Assembly: GCF_900172265.1 (NCBI RefSeq)
Contig: NZ_FWFK01000005.1
Location: 186,001-250,000 of the forward strand
Reading direction: 5' to 3'
Source: Roseivivax jejudonensis
GTDB taxonomy: Bacteria > Pseudomonadota > Alphaproteobacteria > Rhodobacterales > Rhodobacteraceae
DNA length: 64,000 nt
The first letter of the stretch is position 1. The number at the start of each line of letters is the position of its first letter. This document shows, in pieces, positions 44,310 through 53,055 of the stretch. Below the pieces are notes generated by a model that saw only the letters and a list, made by a program, of their open reading frames with translations, made no database searches and was not told the origin of the DNA. Made by a program: the position numbers and the translations under genes.

Positions 44310-45035
44310 ATGGCTCGTGTCAGGCTGTTTGTAGAGCACCCGCTCGGGGCGGGACAACCGGTGCCGCTGTCGCGCGAGGCGGCGCACTACCTCTTCGGGG
44401 TCATGCGGCTGGCCGAGGGGGCGACGCTGGCCGTGTTCAACGGCGAAGACGGCGAATGGGCCGCGCGGGTCGTCGAGGCCGGCAAGAAGGGCGGCACCCT
44501 CGAGGCGGTGGAGCGCACCGCGCCGCAGTGGGCGCCGCCGGATCTCTGGCTTTTGTTCGCCCCGGTCAAGAAGGCGCGCACGGACTTCATCGTCGAGAAG
44601 GCGGTGGAGATGGGCGTGCGCCGGCTGGTGCCGGTGGCAACCGAGCACACGAATTCCGAGCGCATCCGCCGCGATCGTCTGCAGGCCCATGCGCGCGAGG
44701 CCGCCGAACAATGCGGCGCCGTCTTCGTGCCCGAGGTCGCGGACCTCGCCCGGCTCGCCGACACGCTCGCCGCCTGGCCCGAGGCGCGGCGGATCATGTT
44801 CTGCGACGAGGGCGCTGCCGGGGCGGCCGGCATACCGGAGCGCGCGCCCGACGAGCCGGGCCCCTGGGCGATCCTCATCGGGCCCGAGGGCGGGTTCTCC
44901 GAGGCGGAGCGGTCGCGGCTGCGCGCGATGCCGCAGGCGTGGGTCACCGCGCTCGGGCCACGGATCCTGCGCGCCGATACCGCCGCCGTCGCCGCGCTGA
45001 CCCTGTGGCAGAGCCGGCTGGGAGATTGGCGATGA
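44310..45035 (+). CDS. rsmE: 16S rRNA m3U1498 methyltransferase
   Basis: 241 residues. The N-terminal PUA-like part (RLFVEHPLGAGQ, HYLFGVMRL) and the SPOUT-knot motifs LIGPEGGFSEAE and LGPRILRADTAAVAAL are clear. RsmE methylates U1498 of 16S rRNA. The start is 12 bp from that of ubiA on the other strand. The stop overlaps the next gene (ATGA). Confidence 0.95.
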   Translation: MARVRLFVEHPLGAGQPVPLSREAAHYLFGVMRLAEGATLAVFNGEDGEWAARVVEAGKKGGTLEAVERTAPQWAPPDLWLLFAPVKKARTDFIVEKAVEMGVRRLVPVATEHTNSERIRRDRLQAHAREAAEQCGAVFVPEVADLARLADTLAAWPEARRIMFCDEGAAGAAGIPERAPDEPGPWAILIGPEGGFSEAERSRLRAMPQAWVTALGPRILRADTAAVAALTLWQSRLGDWR

Positions 45036-45544
45036 TCCGGCCGGGCGCCGAGGCGGCGCTGCGCCGCTGGGCCGAGACGCTGATCGGGGCGGCCGTCGTG
45101 CTCGTCGGGCTCCTCTGGGTGCCGCGCGGCGGCGGCGCGCTCGGCTGGGTCGTCGCCGCCGGCGGGCTCGCGCTGGCCGTCGCCGGCGCGCAGCGCGCGC
45201 GCTTCGGCGCGGGCGGCGGCGGGCCCGGCATCGTCAGCGTCACCGAAGGGCGCATCGCCTATTTCGGCCCGCGCGACGGCGGCATCGCCGATCTCGACGC
45301 GATCACCGCGCTGACCTACGAGCCGCAGGCGCGCCCGGCGGCCTGGCGGCTCGACCGTGCCGCCGACGCGCCGCTCGTGATTCCGGCCAACGCCGAGGGC
45401 GCCGAGCGTCTGTTCGATGCCTTCGCGGCCCTTCCCGGGCTCGACACCGAGGCTGTCCTCCGGGCGCGCCGGTCGGCCGCGGACGGTCCGGTCGTGATCT
45501 GGCGCAGGGGCTCCGTGCACCCGGCGGTGACCGGCCCGCATTGA
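45032..45544 (+). CDS. Small conserved membrane protein between rsmE and gshA
   Basis: 170 residues, family not recognised. Two N-terminal membrane helices (about 18-33 and 38-50, rich in Gly and Val) are followed by a soluble C-terminal domain of about 110 residues starting near VSVTEGRIAYFGP. The ATG overlaps the rsmE stop and gshA begins 65 bp later, so it belongs to the same operon. The soluble part looks like a beta-rich domain, but no function can be proposed. Confidence 0.75.
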   Translation: MIRPGAEAALRRWAETLIGAAVVLVGLLWVPRGGGALGWVVAAGGLALAVAGAQRARFGAGGGGPGIVSVTEGRIAYFGPRDGGIADLDAITALTYEPQARPAAWRLDRAADAPLVIPANAEGAERLFDAFAALPGLDTEAVLRARRSAADGPVVIWRRGSVHPAVTGPH

Positions 45545-45609
45545 CACCCCGCGCGCTTGGCTACATCCCTCGGGACCGAAGCCGCGCACGACACCGGAGC
45601 CCGCATCGC

Positions 45610-46980
45610 ATGTCCATTCCCCAACAAGGCGGCGGGCCGATCGAAAGCCGCGATCAGCTCGCGGACTATCTCGCCCGCGGGTGCAAGCCGCCCGAGGCGT
45701 GGCGCATCGGCACCGAGCACGAGAAGTTCGGCTACGTGAAGGAGACGCTCGCGCCGCTTCCCTATGACGGTCCGACCTCGGTGCGCGCGGTGCTCGAGGG
45801 GCTGCGCGACCGCCATGGATGGAACGGGATCGAGGAAAGCGGCCACCTGATCGGTCTCGAAAAGGACGGCGCCAACGTTTCCCTCGAACCGGGCGGCCAG
45901 CTCGAACTGTCCGGCGCTCCGCTCGAGACGATCCACCAGACCTGTGACGAGGTGAACCGCCACCTCGCCGAGGTGCGCGACGTCGCCGACGCCGTGGGGG
46001 CCGGTTATATCGGTCTCGGCGCCGCGCCGACCTGGGCGCACGAGGACATGCCGATGATGCCCAAGGGCCGCTACCGGATCATGACCGACTACATGGACCG
46101 CGTCGGCACGATGGGAAAGACGATGATGTACCGCACCTGCACGGTGCAGGTGAATCTCGACTTCGCCTCCGAGGCCGACATGGTCAAGAAGCTGCGTGTG
46201 GCGCTGGCGCTGCAGCCGGTGGCGACCGCGCTGTTCGCCAATTCGCCTTTCCTCGACGGCCGCGAAAACGGCCACAAGTCCTGGCGCAGCCGCGTCTGGC
46301 GCGATCTCGATCCCGACCGCACCGGCATGCTGCCCTTCGTGTTCGAGGACGGCTTCGGCTTCGAGGCCTGGGTCGACTACGCGCTCGACGTGCCGATGTA
46401 CTTCGTCTATCGCGACGGGCGCTATCTCGACGCCTCCGGTCAATCCTTCCGCGACTTCCTCGACGGGCGCCTGCCGGCGCTGCCGGGCGAGGTGCCGACG
46501 CTGTCGGACTGGGCCGATCACCTGACCACGATCTTCCCCGAAGCGCGGATCAAGAAGTTCATCGAGATGCGCGGTGCCGACGGTGGCCCGTGGCGCCGGC
46601 TCTGCGCGCTGCCGGCCTTCTGGGTGGGGCTGATGTACGACCAGTCCGCGCTCGACGCCGCATGGGATCTCGCCAAGGGCTGGGATGCCGCCACGCGCGA
46701 GGGCATGCGGATCGCGGCGTCGGTCGACGGGTTGCAGGCCAAGGTGGGCGAGGTCGACATGCACACCCTCGCGCGCGAGGTGCTGGAACTGTCCGAGGCC
46801 GGGCTGAAGGCCCGCGCGCGCCAGGGCGCCGGCGGCCTCCTGCCCGACGAGACGCATTTCCTGAACGCGCTGAAGGACAGCGTCGAGAGCGGGCAGGTGC
46901 CCGCGGACGAACTGCTCGAGCGCTATCGCGGCGATTGGGATGGCGACCTCAGTCGCGTCTTCGCCGAATACAGCTACTGA
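45610..46980 (+). CDS. gshA: Glutamate-cysteine ligase, plant/alphaproteobacterial type
   Basis: 456 residues, the length of the class found in plants and alphaproteobacteria. RIGTEHEKFGYVKETL, ESGHLIGLEKDGANVSLEPGG (parts ESGHLIGLEKDG and ANVSLEPGGQLELSG) and MYRTCTVQVNLDF are conserved active-site blocks. The enzyme makes gamma-glutamylcysteine, the first step of glutathione synthesis. A gamma-glutamyltransferase gene converges on it, and repeat copy 3 lies between them. Confidence 0.95.
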   Translation: MSIPQQGGGPIESRDQLADYLARGCKPPEAWRIGTEHEKFGYVKETLAPLPYDGPTSVRAVLEGLRDRHGWNGIEESGHLIGLEKDGANVSLEPGGQLELSGAPLETIHQTCDEVNRHLAEVRDVADAVGAGYIGLGAAPTWAHEDMPMMPKGRYRIMTDYMDRVGTMGKTMMYRTCTVQVNLDFASEADMVKKLRVALALQPVATALFANSPFLDGRENGHKSWRSRVWRDLDPDRTGMLPFVFEDGFGFEAWVDYALDVPMYFVYRDGRYLDASGQSFRDFLDGRLPALPGEVPTLSDWADHLTTIFPEARIKKFIEMRGADGGPWRRLCALPAFWVGLMYDQSALDAAWDLAKGWDAATREGMRIAASVDGLQAKVGEVDMHTLAREVLELSEAGLKARARQGAGGLLPDETHFLNALKDSVESGQVPADELLERYRGDWDGDLSRVFAEYSY

Positions 46981-47020
46981 CGCCCGGGCGCCCCGCGAGG
47001 GCTGCGCGCGCCGCGAGTCC

Positions 47021-47066
47021 CTTCATCTTGCCGAAAACCCCGGGGGTGCGGGGGCAGAGCCCCCGC
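47021..47066 (+). repeat. Dispersed 46 bp hairpin repeat, copy 3
   Basis: CTTCATCTTGCCG, a short A/C/G linker, then the stem GCGGGGGC-AGA-GCCCCCGC. It lies between the convergent gshA and ggt genes, 40 bp after the gshA stop. Confidence 0.88.
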
Positions 47067-47117
47067 GGGTCGTGTGTGCGGGAGCCGGGCGCCCGGGCGG
47101 CCGTCGCGCGCTCGGCC

Positions 47118-48686
47118 TCAGTATCCCAGCGCGCAACCGTCCTTGCGCGGATCGGACGCGCCCTCGAGCACGCCGTCCGGCCGGATGGCGATGGCCTGGG
47201 CGCCGCCGATCGGCGTGTGCGGCACCCCGACATCGTGCCCGCGCGCGGAAAGCTCCGCGTGAAGCGTTTCCGGGTAGCCGCGTTCGACCATGAGCGTGTC
47301 GCCTTCGAAGAACGTGCGCGGGGCGTCGAGCGCGCCCTGAAGGTCCATCCCGAAGGACACGAGGCTGGTGACGACCCGCGCGTGGCCGCACGGCTGGTAC
47401 TGCCCGCCCATGACGCCGAACGGCATCCGCGTGCCGTCCGCACGGTCGAGCAGCGCCGGGATGATCGTGTGCATCGGCCGCTTGCCCGGAGCGAGCGCAT
47501 TGGGGTGTCCTGGCTCGAGCGAGAATCCCGCGCCGCGGTTCTGGAACAGGATGCCGAAGCGTGGGCTGGCGATCCCCGACCCGAAGCCGTGGAAGATCGA
47601 GTAGATCAGCGACACCGCCATGCGGTCGCGATCGACGACGGTGATGTAGACTGTGTCGCGGTGCACCGCCTCCGACGCCGGGGCGGGCATCGGCAGCGCT
47701 TGCGCGGGGTCGATCAGCGCGGCGAGGCCCGCTGCGGTGTCCGGCGACAGCATGTGCTCGAGCCGGGTCACGTGATCCGGATCGGCGAGGAAGCGGTTGC
47801 GCGCGTCGTAGGCGAGCTTGGCCGCCTCGATCTCCAGGTGCACCCGGTCGGCCCCGTTCGGATCGAGCGCCGAAAGATCGAACCGGCTCAGGATGTTGAG
47901 GATCAGGAGCGCGGTCGCGCCCTGTCCGTTCGGCGGATGCTCGGTCAACGTCGCATCGCCGTAACCGCCCGCGATCGGCGCCCCGATGTCGGTGCGCGCG
48001 GCAGCGAAATCCTCCGGCGTGTGTCCGGCCCCGGCCAGCGCGGCGAGCATGTCGGCGGCGACCTCGCCCTCGTAGAAGCCCGCGCGCCCGTCCCGGGCGA
48101 TCCGGCGCAGCACCTCGGCCTGGCCGGGCAGAGCGATCCGCGCGCCCGGCGCCGGCGCCCCGTCGCCGGGCTGAAAATGCCGCCGGGCGTCCGGGCCGAG
48201 CACGTCGGTCAGCCCCGCCCAGTCGAAGGCGACACGGGGCGCGACCGGCACGCCGGCCTCGAAATAGTCGATCGCGGGCGCGAGGCAGCGGTCGAGCCCG
48301 AGCCGACCCCACCGCTCCGACATGGTGCAGAACGCGTCGACCGCGCCGGGGATGGTCACCGCATGCGGGCTCGAGAGCGGCATCGTTGCGTGACCCTCGG
48401 CGCGCAGCCGCTCGGCATCCGCGGCCGCATGCGCGCGGCCGGAGCCGTTCACCGCCACGATGTCCTTGCCGGGCTCGGACACGAGAGCGAAGGCATCGCC
48501 GCCGAGTCCTGTCATGTGCGGCTCGCACACACCCAGAAGAACGGCGCCGGCGATCGCGGCATCCGCGGCCGAACCGCCCGCCTGCAGGATTCGCAGGGCC
48601 TCCTGAGCGGCCAGGGGATGCGAGGTGGCGCACATGCCGTTTTCCGCGAAGACCGCGGAGCGGCCGGGCAGGTGAAAGTCGCGCAT
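47118..48686 (-). CDS. ggt: Gamma-glutamyltransferase
   Basis: 522 residues from the ATG at 48686, with AAGGAG upstream. Family blocks are MCATSHPLAAQEALRILQAGG, TGLGGDAFALV and the nucleophile region HRDTVYITVVDRD, where autocleavage exposes the catalytic Thr. PMHTIIPALLD and FGVMGGQYQPCGH follow. No signal peptide is visible, so it may be cytoplasmic, unlike E. coli Ggt. It could process gamma-glutamyl amides or glutathione-derived compounds; adjacency to gshA is suggestive only. Confidence 0.9.
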   Translation of the reverse strand: MRDFHLPGRSAVFAENGMCATSHPLAAQEALRILQAGGSAADAAIAGAVLLGVCEPHMTGLGGDAFALVSEPGKDIVAVNGSGRAHAAADAERLRAEGHATMPLSSPHAVTIPGAVDAFCTMSERWGRLGLDRCLAPAIDYFEAGVPVAPRVAFDWAGLTDVLGPDARRHFQPGDGAPAPGARIALPGQAEVLRRIARDGRAGFYEGEVAADMLAALAGAGHTPEDFAAARTDIGAPIAGGYGDATLTEHPPNGQGATALLILNILSRFDLSALDPNGADRVHLEIEAAKLAYDARNRFLADPDHVTRLEHMLSPDTAAGLAALIDPAQALPMPAPASEAVHRDTVYITVVDRDRMAVSLIYSIFHGFGSGIASPRFGILFQNRGAGFSLEPGHPNALAPGKRPMHTIIPALLDRADGTRMPFGVMGGQYQPCGHARVVTSLVSFGMDLQGALDAPRTFFEGDTLMVERGYPETLHAELSARGHDVGVPHTPIGGAQAIAIRPDGVLEGASDPRKDGCALGY

Positions 48687-49097
48687 CTGGGGGATCTCCT
48701 TCGTCGCGGCCCAGCCTAGGCAGCCGGCCGGTCGCGTCAACTCGGAAGGAGGTCGGGGAAAGTCCTCGGCGCCGCGCACTGGGTGGGGGCTGTTGCAACG
48801 CGACGCCGAGGGAAGCCTTATGCAGCTACGGTGCCGTATGTAAGGGGGCATTCGGGCCCAATTTGGCTGGCAATTTGACAATTCCACGACCCGGTCGGTC
48901 CCGGATCGACCACAGTCGCGCGCCACGCTCCGCGTTGTCGCGCATGCGGCAATGCGGCCGCCCGGCTTTGCGTGGTACGCGTCTCGTCTTGCGGCACGCG
49001 AGCGGCCCTTCGCGCCGTGCCGCTGCGCGCCCGGTCAGCTCTGAATCGCCGGTCCATCGTGTTGTCGCGCCGCCGCGAAAGCGGTCCCGGCACCACG
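48687..49097. promoter_or_regulatory. 411 bp intergenic region upstream of ggt
   Basis: No convincing gene is present. An 8 bp inverted repeat, CCTCGGCG (48764-48771) with CGCCGAGG (48804-48811), lies 78-125 bp upstream of ggt. An AT-richer patch follows with CAATTTG at 48859 and 48871 and CAATT at 48879, 12 and 8 bases apart, and a TTGACA at 48876. This looks like a promoter or operator zone. Nothing else is recognisable up to the rsbW-like gene. Confidence 0.35.
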
Positions 49098-49589
49098 TCA
49101 GACGACGCCATCGTGAAGCCGGTCCAGCATGATCCGCATCCGAAGCCGGTTGCGTCCGTGCGTCCGGCTGTAGTCGAGGCTGTGGGTGAGCGCTCGGATC
49201 AGGTGCCAGCCGAAACCACCCTCCGGCAGATCTGAGAGGTCGCGCGACAGGTCCGGCAGGTCGCCGCGCGGCAGGGCAAGGCCCGGCATCGGGGCGCCCT
49301 GATCCTCGACGAGCACGCTGAGGTGCCCGGGTTCGAGGATCGCGCGGACCTCGATCCGGCCTGCCGGACATCCGCGCAGCGCGTGTTCGGCGACGTTGTT
49401 CAGCGCTTCGCCGACCACCAGGGCACTCAGCCCGGCCTGCGCCGCATTCAGTCCCGCAACCCGCAGATCCGCCTCGAAGCGCAGCAGCGCGGATCGAATG
49501 TCCACCGGCGTGGCATGCAGGTGCAGGGTTGTGGCGGCATCGCCGACTGCGGCGCCAGCGCGTCCCGAAGACGGTTCATCCGCCGGCAT
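49098..49589 (-). CDS. RsbW-like anti-sigma/serine kinase, HATPase_c domain
   Basis: 163 residues from the ATG at 49589. The GHKL ATPase N-box is in LVVGEALNNVAEHAL and the G1 region in LVEDQGAPMPG, with a later GGFGWHLIRAL. This is the single-domain kinase type (RsbW, SpoIIAB) that binds a STAS antagonist or a sigma factor. Its ATG overlaps the STAS gene by 14 bp, so the pair is translated together. No PP2C phosphatase or sigma gene is adjacent; partners must be elsewhere. Confidence 0.85.
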   Translation of the reverse strand: MPADEPSSGRAGAAVGDAATTLHLHATPVDIRSALLRFEADLRVAGLNAAQAGLSALVVGEALNNVAEHALRGCPAGRIEVRAILEPGHLSVLVEDQGAPMPGLALPRGDLPDLSRDLSDLPEGGFGWHLIRALTHSLDYSRTHGRNRLRMRIMLDRLHDGVV

Positions 49590-49917
49590 GCGCGATGCTG
49601 GCCGCGGCGATGTCCGCGTGGATGGCAAAGATCGTGTCCATCCGGGTCAGCCGGAACACCTTGTCGACATTCGGTTGCAGGGCCACGAGATCGAGCCGCC
49701 GGCCCGGCCCGAGATGCTTCATCGCCGCGACCACGGCGCCGAGGCCGCTCGAATCGACGAACTCGACCCGCGAAAGGTCCAGGAGGATCCGCGTCTCGGG
49801 TCCGGAGGAGGCCTCCCGCATCGCGTCCTTGAACTGGATTGCGCTGGCGGCGTCGATCCGCGTGGCGTCGACGCGGACGATCAGCGCACCCGCGAGGGAT
49901 TCGGTCGAAAGCAGCAT
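49576..49917 (-). CDS. STAS-domain anti-anti-sigma factor
   Basis: 113 residues from the ATG at 49917. The STAS fold is seen in ALIVRVDATRID, ILLDLSRVEFVDSSGLGAVVAAMKHL (split as ILLDLSRVEFVDSS and GLGAVVAAMKHL), with the conserved Ser pair that the partner kinase would phosphorylate. With the overlapping RsbW-like gene it makes a partner-switch module, used in many bacteria to control a sigma factor or a secretory or stress response. Confidence 0.88.
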   Translation of the reverse strand: MLLSTESLAGALIVRVDATRIDAASAIQFKDAMREASSGPETRILLDLSRVEFVDSSGLGAVVAAMKHLGPGRRLDLVALQPNVDKVFRLTRMDTIFAIHADIAAASIAHAGG

Positions 49918-50022
49918 GTGGCGATCCTCCGGCTGGCCGCGTGCGGGCACGCTAGGCGCAAAACCTTTCCAAACGCTTTGCGGGATGCCAGATCATGGGC
50001 AGCAACGGAGGAGGAGAGCCCG

Positions 50023-51195
50023 ATGCACGAGATCGTCATCACCGCCGCGCGGCGCACGCCCATGGGCGGCTTTCAGGGGGCGCTCGCGGGTGCAACCGCG
50101 GCCGAGCTCGGCGGTGCCGCGATCCGCGCCGCGCTGGACGACGCACCCGGCGTCGCGCCCGAGGAGGTCGTCATGGGCTGCGTGCTGCCGGCCGGGCAGG
50201 GGCAGGCGCCGGCCCGCCAGGCCGGCTTTGCCGCCGGTCTTGGCGAGGAGGTGCCGGCGACGACGCTGAACAAGATGTGCGGCTCCGGGATGAAGGCCGC
50301 GATGATGGCGTGGGACCGCCTCGCGCTGGGACAGGCCGACGCGCTCGTCGCGGGCGGGATGGAGAGCATGACCAACGCCCCATACCTGCTGCCGAAGATG
50401 CGGAGCGGTGCCCGGCTCGGCCATGGCGAGGTCGTCGATCACATGTTTCTCGACGGGCTCGAGGACGCCTACGACAAGGGCCGCCTGATGGGCACCTTCG
50501 CCGAGGATTGCGCCGAGGCCTACCAGTTCACGCGCGAGGCGCAGGACGCCTACGCGCTGGCGTCCCTGTCGCGGGCGCTCGACGCGCAGTCGAGCGGCGC
50601 CTTCGCCGCCGAGATCGTCGCCACGACCGTCTCCGGGCGCAAGGGGCCGACGGAGGTGCAGGAGGACGAACAGCCGGGCGCTGCGCGCCCCGACAAGATC
50701 CCGCAGCTGAAGCCGGCGTTCCGGAAGGACGGCACGGTGACCCCGGCGAATTCCTCTTCGATCTCCGATGGCGCGGCCGCGATCGTGCTGGAGCGGCGCG
50801 ACACCGCGGAGGCCGCGGGGCGGGCGCCGCGCGCGCGCATTCTCGGTCATGCCACGCACGCCCAGGCGCCCGGGCTCTTCACCACCGCGCCGGTGCCCGC
50901 GGCGCGGAAGCTGCTCGACCGCGTCGGCTGGCGCGTCGAGGATGTGGACCTGTGGGAAGTCAACGAGGCTTTCGCGGTGGTTCCGATGGCGTTCATGCAC
51001 GAAATGGGGCTGAGCCATGACGTTGTGAACGTGAATGGCGGAGCCTGCGCGCTCGGCCATCCCATCGGCGCGTCCGGCGCGCGCATCCTCGTCACGCTGC
51101 TGCATTCGCTCGAGGCGCACGACCTGCGCCGCGGCGTGGCCGCGATCTGCATCGGCGGCGGCGAGGGTACGGCGGTCGCGATCGAACGGGTCTGA
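50023..51195 (+). CDS. Acetyl-CoA C-acetyltransferase (thiolase)
   Basis: 390 residues, typical length. The acyl-accepting cysteine lies in NKMCGSGMKA near residue 89. The C-terminal NEAFAV, GGACALGHPIGASGAR and AICIGGGEG supply the catalytic His and second Cys. It condenses or cleaves acetoacetyl-CoA and related substrates; a biosynthetic (PhaA-like) or beta-oxidation (AtoB-like) role cannot be told apart. GGAGGAG precedes the ATG. It is a lone gene. Confidence 0.93.
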   Translation: MHEIVITAARRTPMGGFQGALAGATAAELGGAAIRAALDDAPGVAPEEVVMGCVLPAGQGQAPARQAGFAAGLGEEVPATTLNKMCGSGMKAAMMAWDRLALGQADALVAGGMESMTNAPYLLPKMRSGARLGHGEVVDHMFLDGLEDAYDKGRLMGTFAEDCAEAYQFTREAQDAYALASLSRALDAQSSGAFAAEIVATTVSGRKGPTEVQEDEQPGAARPDKIPQLKPAFRKDGTVTPANSSSISDGAAAIVLERRDTAEAAGRAPRARILGHATHAQAPGLFTTAPVPAARKLLDRVGWRVEDVDLWEVNEAFAVVPMAFMHEMGLSHDVVNVNGGACALGHPIGASGARILVTLLHSLEAHDLRRGVAAICIGGGEGTAVAIERV

Positions 51196-51214
51196 GGCGC
51201 GGCCGCCGCGACGC

Positions 51215-52177
51215 TCAGCCGTCGCCTGTTGCGGGCTCCGCCGGGGCCGGATCGAGATTCGGCCCGTCGAGGATGTCGAGAAAGGCCGCCACCTGCGCGT
51301 CGAGCCACAGCCGCGCGCCGTCCACTGCCGCGACGTATCCGGCCAGCGGGTCGGCCGCGGCTGGCAGCGCGGCGGCGATGCGCGGCGCCATTACGTAAAG
51401 CGCGATAAGGGCTGCCCCGATCAGGATGACCACGGCAAAGCCGCGTCCGAAACCGCCGCGTTGCGGCTCGGGCTCGGGCGCGCGACCCTGCGGCGTCTCG
51501 ACCGGGCGCCGTTCGTCGGCGGAGCGCAGCGTCTGGTTGATCTCGTCCACGTCCGGCAGCAGGTCGCGTCGCGACGCGCTCTCGCGCTCCGACTCCGGGG
51601 ATACGGGTAGCGGCGTCTCGTCGGGCTCGCGCAGCGCGGCACCGGCGCCGACGGCGCCGGTCGATGCCGCGGCACGCCGCGCCCGATCCGTCGGGTCCTC
51701 GTGGGTCTCGCCACGCATGCGGGCCATGCGCTCTCGCGCCTGACGGCTGCGGCGGGTCGCCTCGTCCTCGGGCTCCGCGTCGAGCGCGAGCTCGGTCTGG
51801 GTCTCGAGGCTGCTGCTTTCAGCGGCGCGGTGGCGCGCCTCGTACTCGGCCTCCTGCCGCAGCACGTCGGCAACCGCCGGATCGAGTTGGCGGCGCGGCG
51901 CGGCGTCTTCCTCGTGCTCGGCCACGGTCTCGGGTTCGGGCTCCGGATCCGCTTCCGGCTCCGGTTCGCGTTCGGTATGCGGGTCGGGGTCCGGCGCGGC
52001 CCCGGCGTCCCGAACAGGCGCGTGCGCCTCCGGCGCGTCGTCGGCCACCGGGTCGTCGGGATGCGCCTGGAACCACGTATGCCCGCAGTTCGAACACTGC
52101 ACGTCGCGCCCGCCGGTCGGGATGACGTTCGCCGGCACCTCGTACTGCGCGCCGCAATTGGGGCAGATCAGCCGCAT
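51215..52177 (-). CDS. Zinc-ribbon protein with acidic linker and one membrane helix
   Basis: 320 residues from the ATG at 52177. The first 35 residues form a CxxC...CxxC zinc ribbon (ICPNCGAQYEVP, VQCSNCGHTWF) of the MJ0042 type. A long linker rich in Glu, Asp and Pro (about 45-230) includes short EPEPE-like repeats. A membrane helix near 250-270 (FAVVILIGAALIALYVMA) is followed by about 50 residues. The gene is divergent from ftsE, a position conserved in Rhodobacterales, but its function is not known. It may link nucleic acid or a metal sensor to the membrane. Confidence 0.82.
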   Translation of the reverse strand: MRLICPNCGAQYEVPANVIPTGGRDVQCSNCGHTWFQAHPDDPVADDAPEAHAPVRDAGAAPDPDPHTEREPEPEADPEPEPETVAEHEEDAAPRRQLDPAVADVLRQEAEYEARHRAAESSSLETQTELALDAEPEDEATRRSRQARERMARMRGETHEDPTDRARRAAASTGAVGAGAALREPDETPLPVSPESERESASRRDLLPDVDEINQTLRSADERRPVETPQGRAPEPEPQRGGFGRGFAVVILIGAALIALYVMAPRIAAALPAAADPLAGYVAAVDGARLWLDAQVAAFLDILDGPNLDPAPAEPATGDG

Positions 52178-52377
52178 CGTGTTCGTCCCGCCTTCCCATC
52201 CGATCCGCCGGCTCGCGACCCTTCGCAACCGGCCCGACGACCATAAGCCGCCGTCAACGCGGCGGAAAGACCCTTGGCCCGGCCCGTGCGACATTGAATC
52301 CGGAGCGTGGCTCGGGCACAAGAGGCCGACGCCGGGCCGGCTGCCCGTCCGGCCCCGAACGCGAGCGATGGATAGCC

Positions 52378-53055
52378 GTGATCTCCTTTGACCATGTCGC
52401 CTACAGCTACGGCGGCGGCGAGCTTCTGACCGACATCTCTCTCGAGCTCGCGCCGGGCTCGTTCCACTTTCTGACCGGCCCGTCCGGCGCGGGAAAGACG
52501 ACCTTCCTGAAGCTCTGTTACGCCGCGCTGACGCCGACCGCGGGCCAGGTCACGCTGTTCGGAAAGGATGTGCGCGATCTCGGCCGTGACGGTGTCGCCG
52601 ACGTTCGCCGCCGCGTCGGCGTCGTGCACCAGGATTGCCAGTTCCTCGACCACCTGAGCGTCGCCGAGAACGTGGCCCTGCCGCTCACCGTCTCGGGGCG
52701 CGACACGCAGGCCGCGCGGCAGGACCTCGACGAGCTCCTGGGATGGGTCGGGCTCACCCACCGCGCCCGGGCCCGCCCGCCCGAGCTGTCCGGCGGCGAG
52801 CGCCAGCGCGCCGCGCTCGCCCGTGCCGTGATCGTGGCGCCGGACGCGATCCTCGCGGACGAGCCCACCGGCAATGTCGACTGGGAGATGTCGCAGCGCC
52901 TCATGACGCTGCTCGTCGAGCTCAACCGGATGGGCCGCGCGGTGATGATCGCCACCCACGACCTCAGCCTGATCCGCGCCGCCAAGAGCCAGGTCTCCGC
53001 CCGCGTGCTGCGGATCTCCAATCGGCGCCTGCAGCTCGCGGGGGCGGACCTGTGA
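52378..53055 (+). CDS. ftsE: Cell division ATP-binding protein FtsE
   Basis: 225 residues from a GTG at 52378; an upstream ATG at 52368 is out of frame. Walker A GPSGAGKTT, signature LSGGERQRAALARA, and Walker B ILADEPTGNVD are intact. FtsE pairs with FtsX to control septal peptidoglycan hydrolases. The gene ends in GTGA, overlapping ftsX. A moderate start context suggests low expression. Confidence 0.93.
   Translation: MISFDHVAYSYGGGELLTDISLELAPGSFHFLTGPSGAGKTTFLKLCYAALTPTAGQVTLFGKDVRDLGRDGVADVRRRVGVVHQDCQFLDHLSVAENVALPLTVSGRDTQAARQDLDELLGWVGLTHRARARPPELSGGERQRAALARAVIVAPDAILADEPTGNVDWEMSQRLMTLLVELNRMGRAVMIATHDLSLIRAAKSQVSARVLRISNRRLQLAGADL

Noticed and set aside
48818-49111. A 97-codon minus-strand open frame upstream of ggt
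   Set aside because: Arg- and Ala-rich composition typical of off-frame GC-rich DNA, no family resemblance and no ribosome-binding site.
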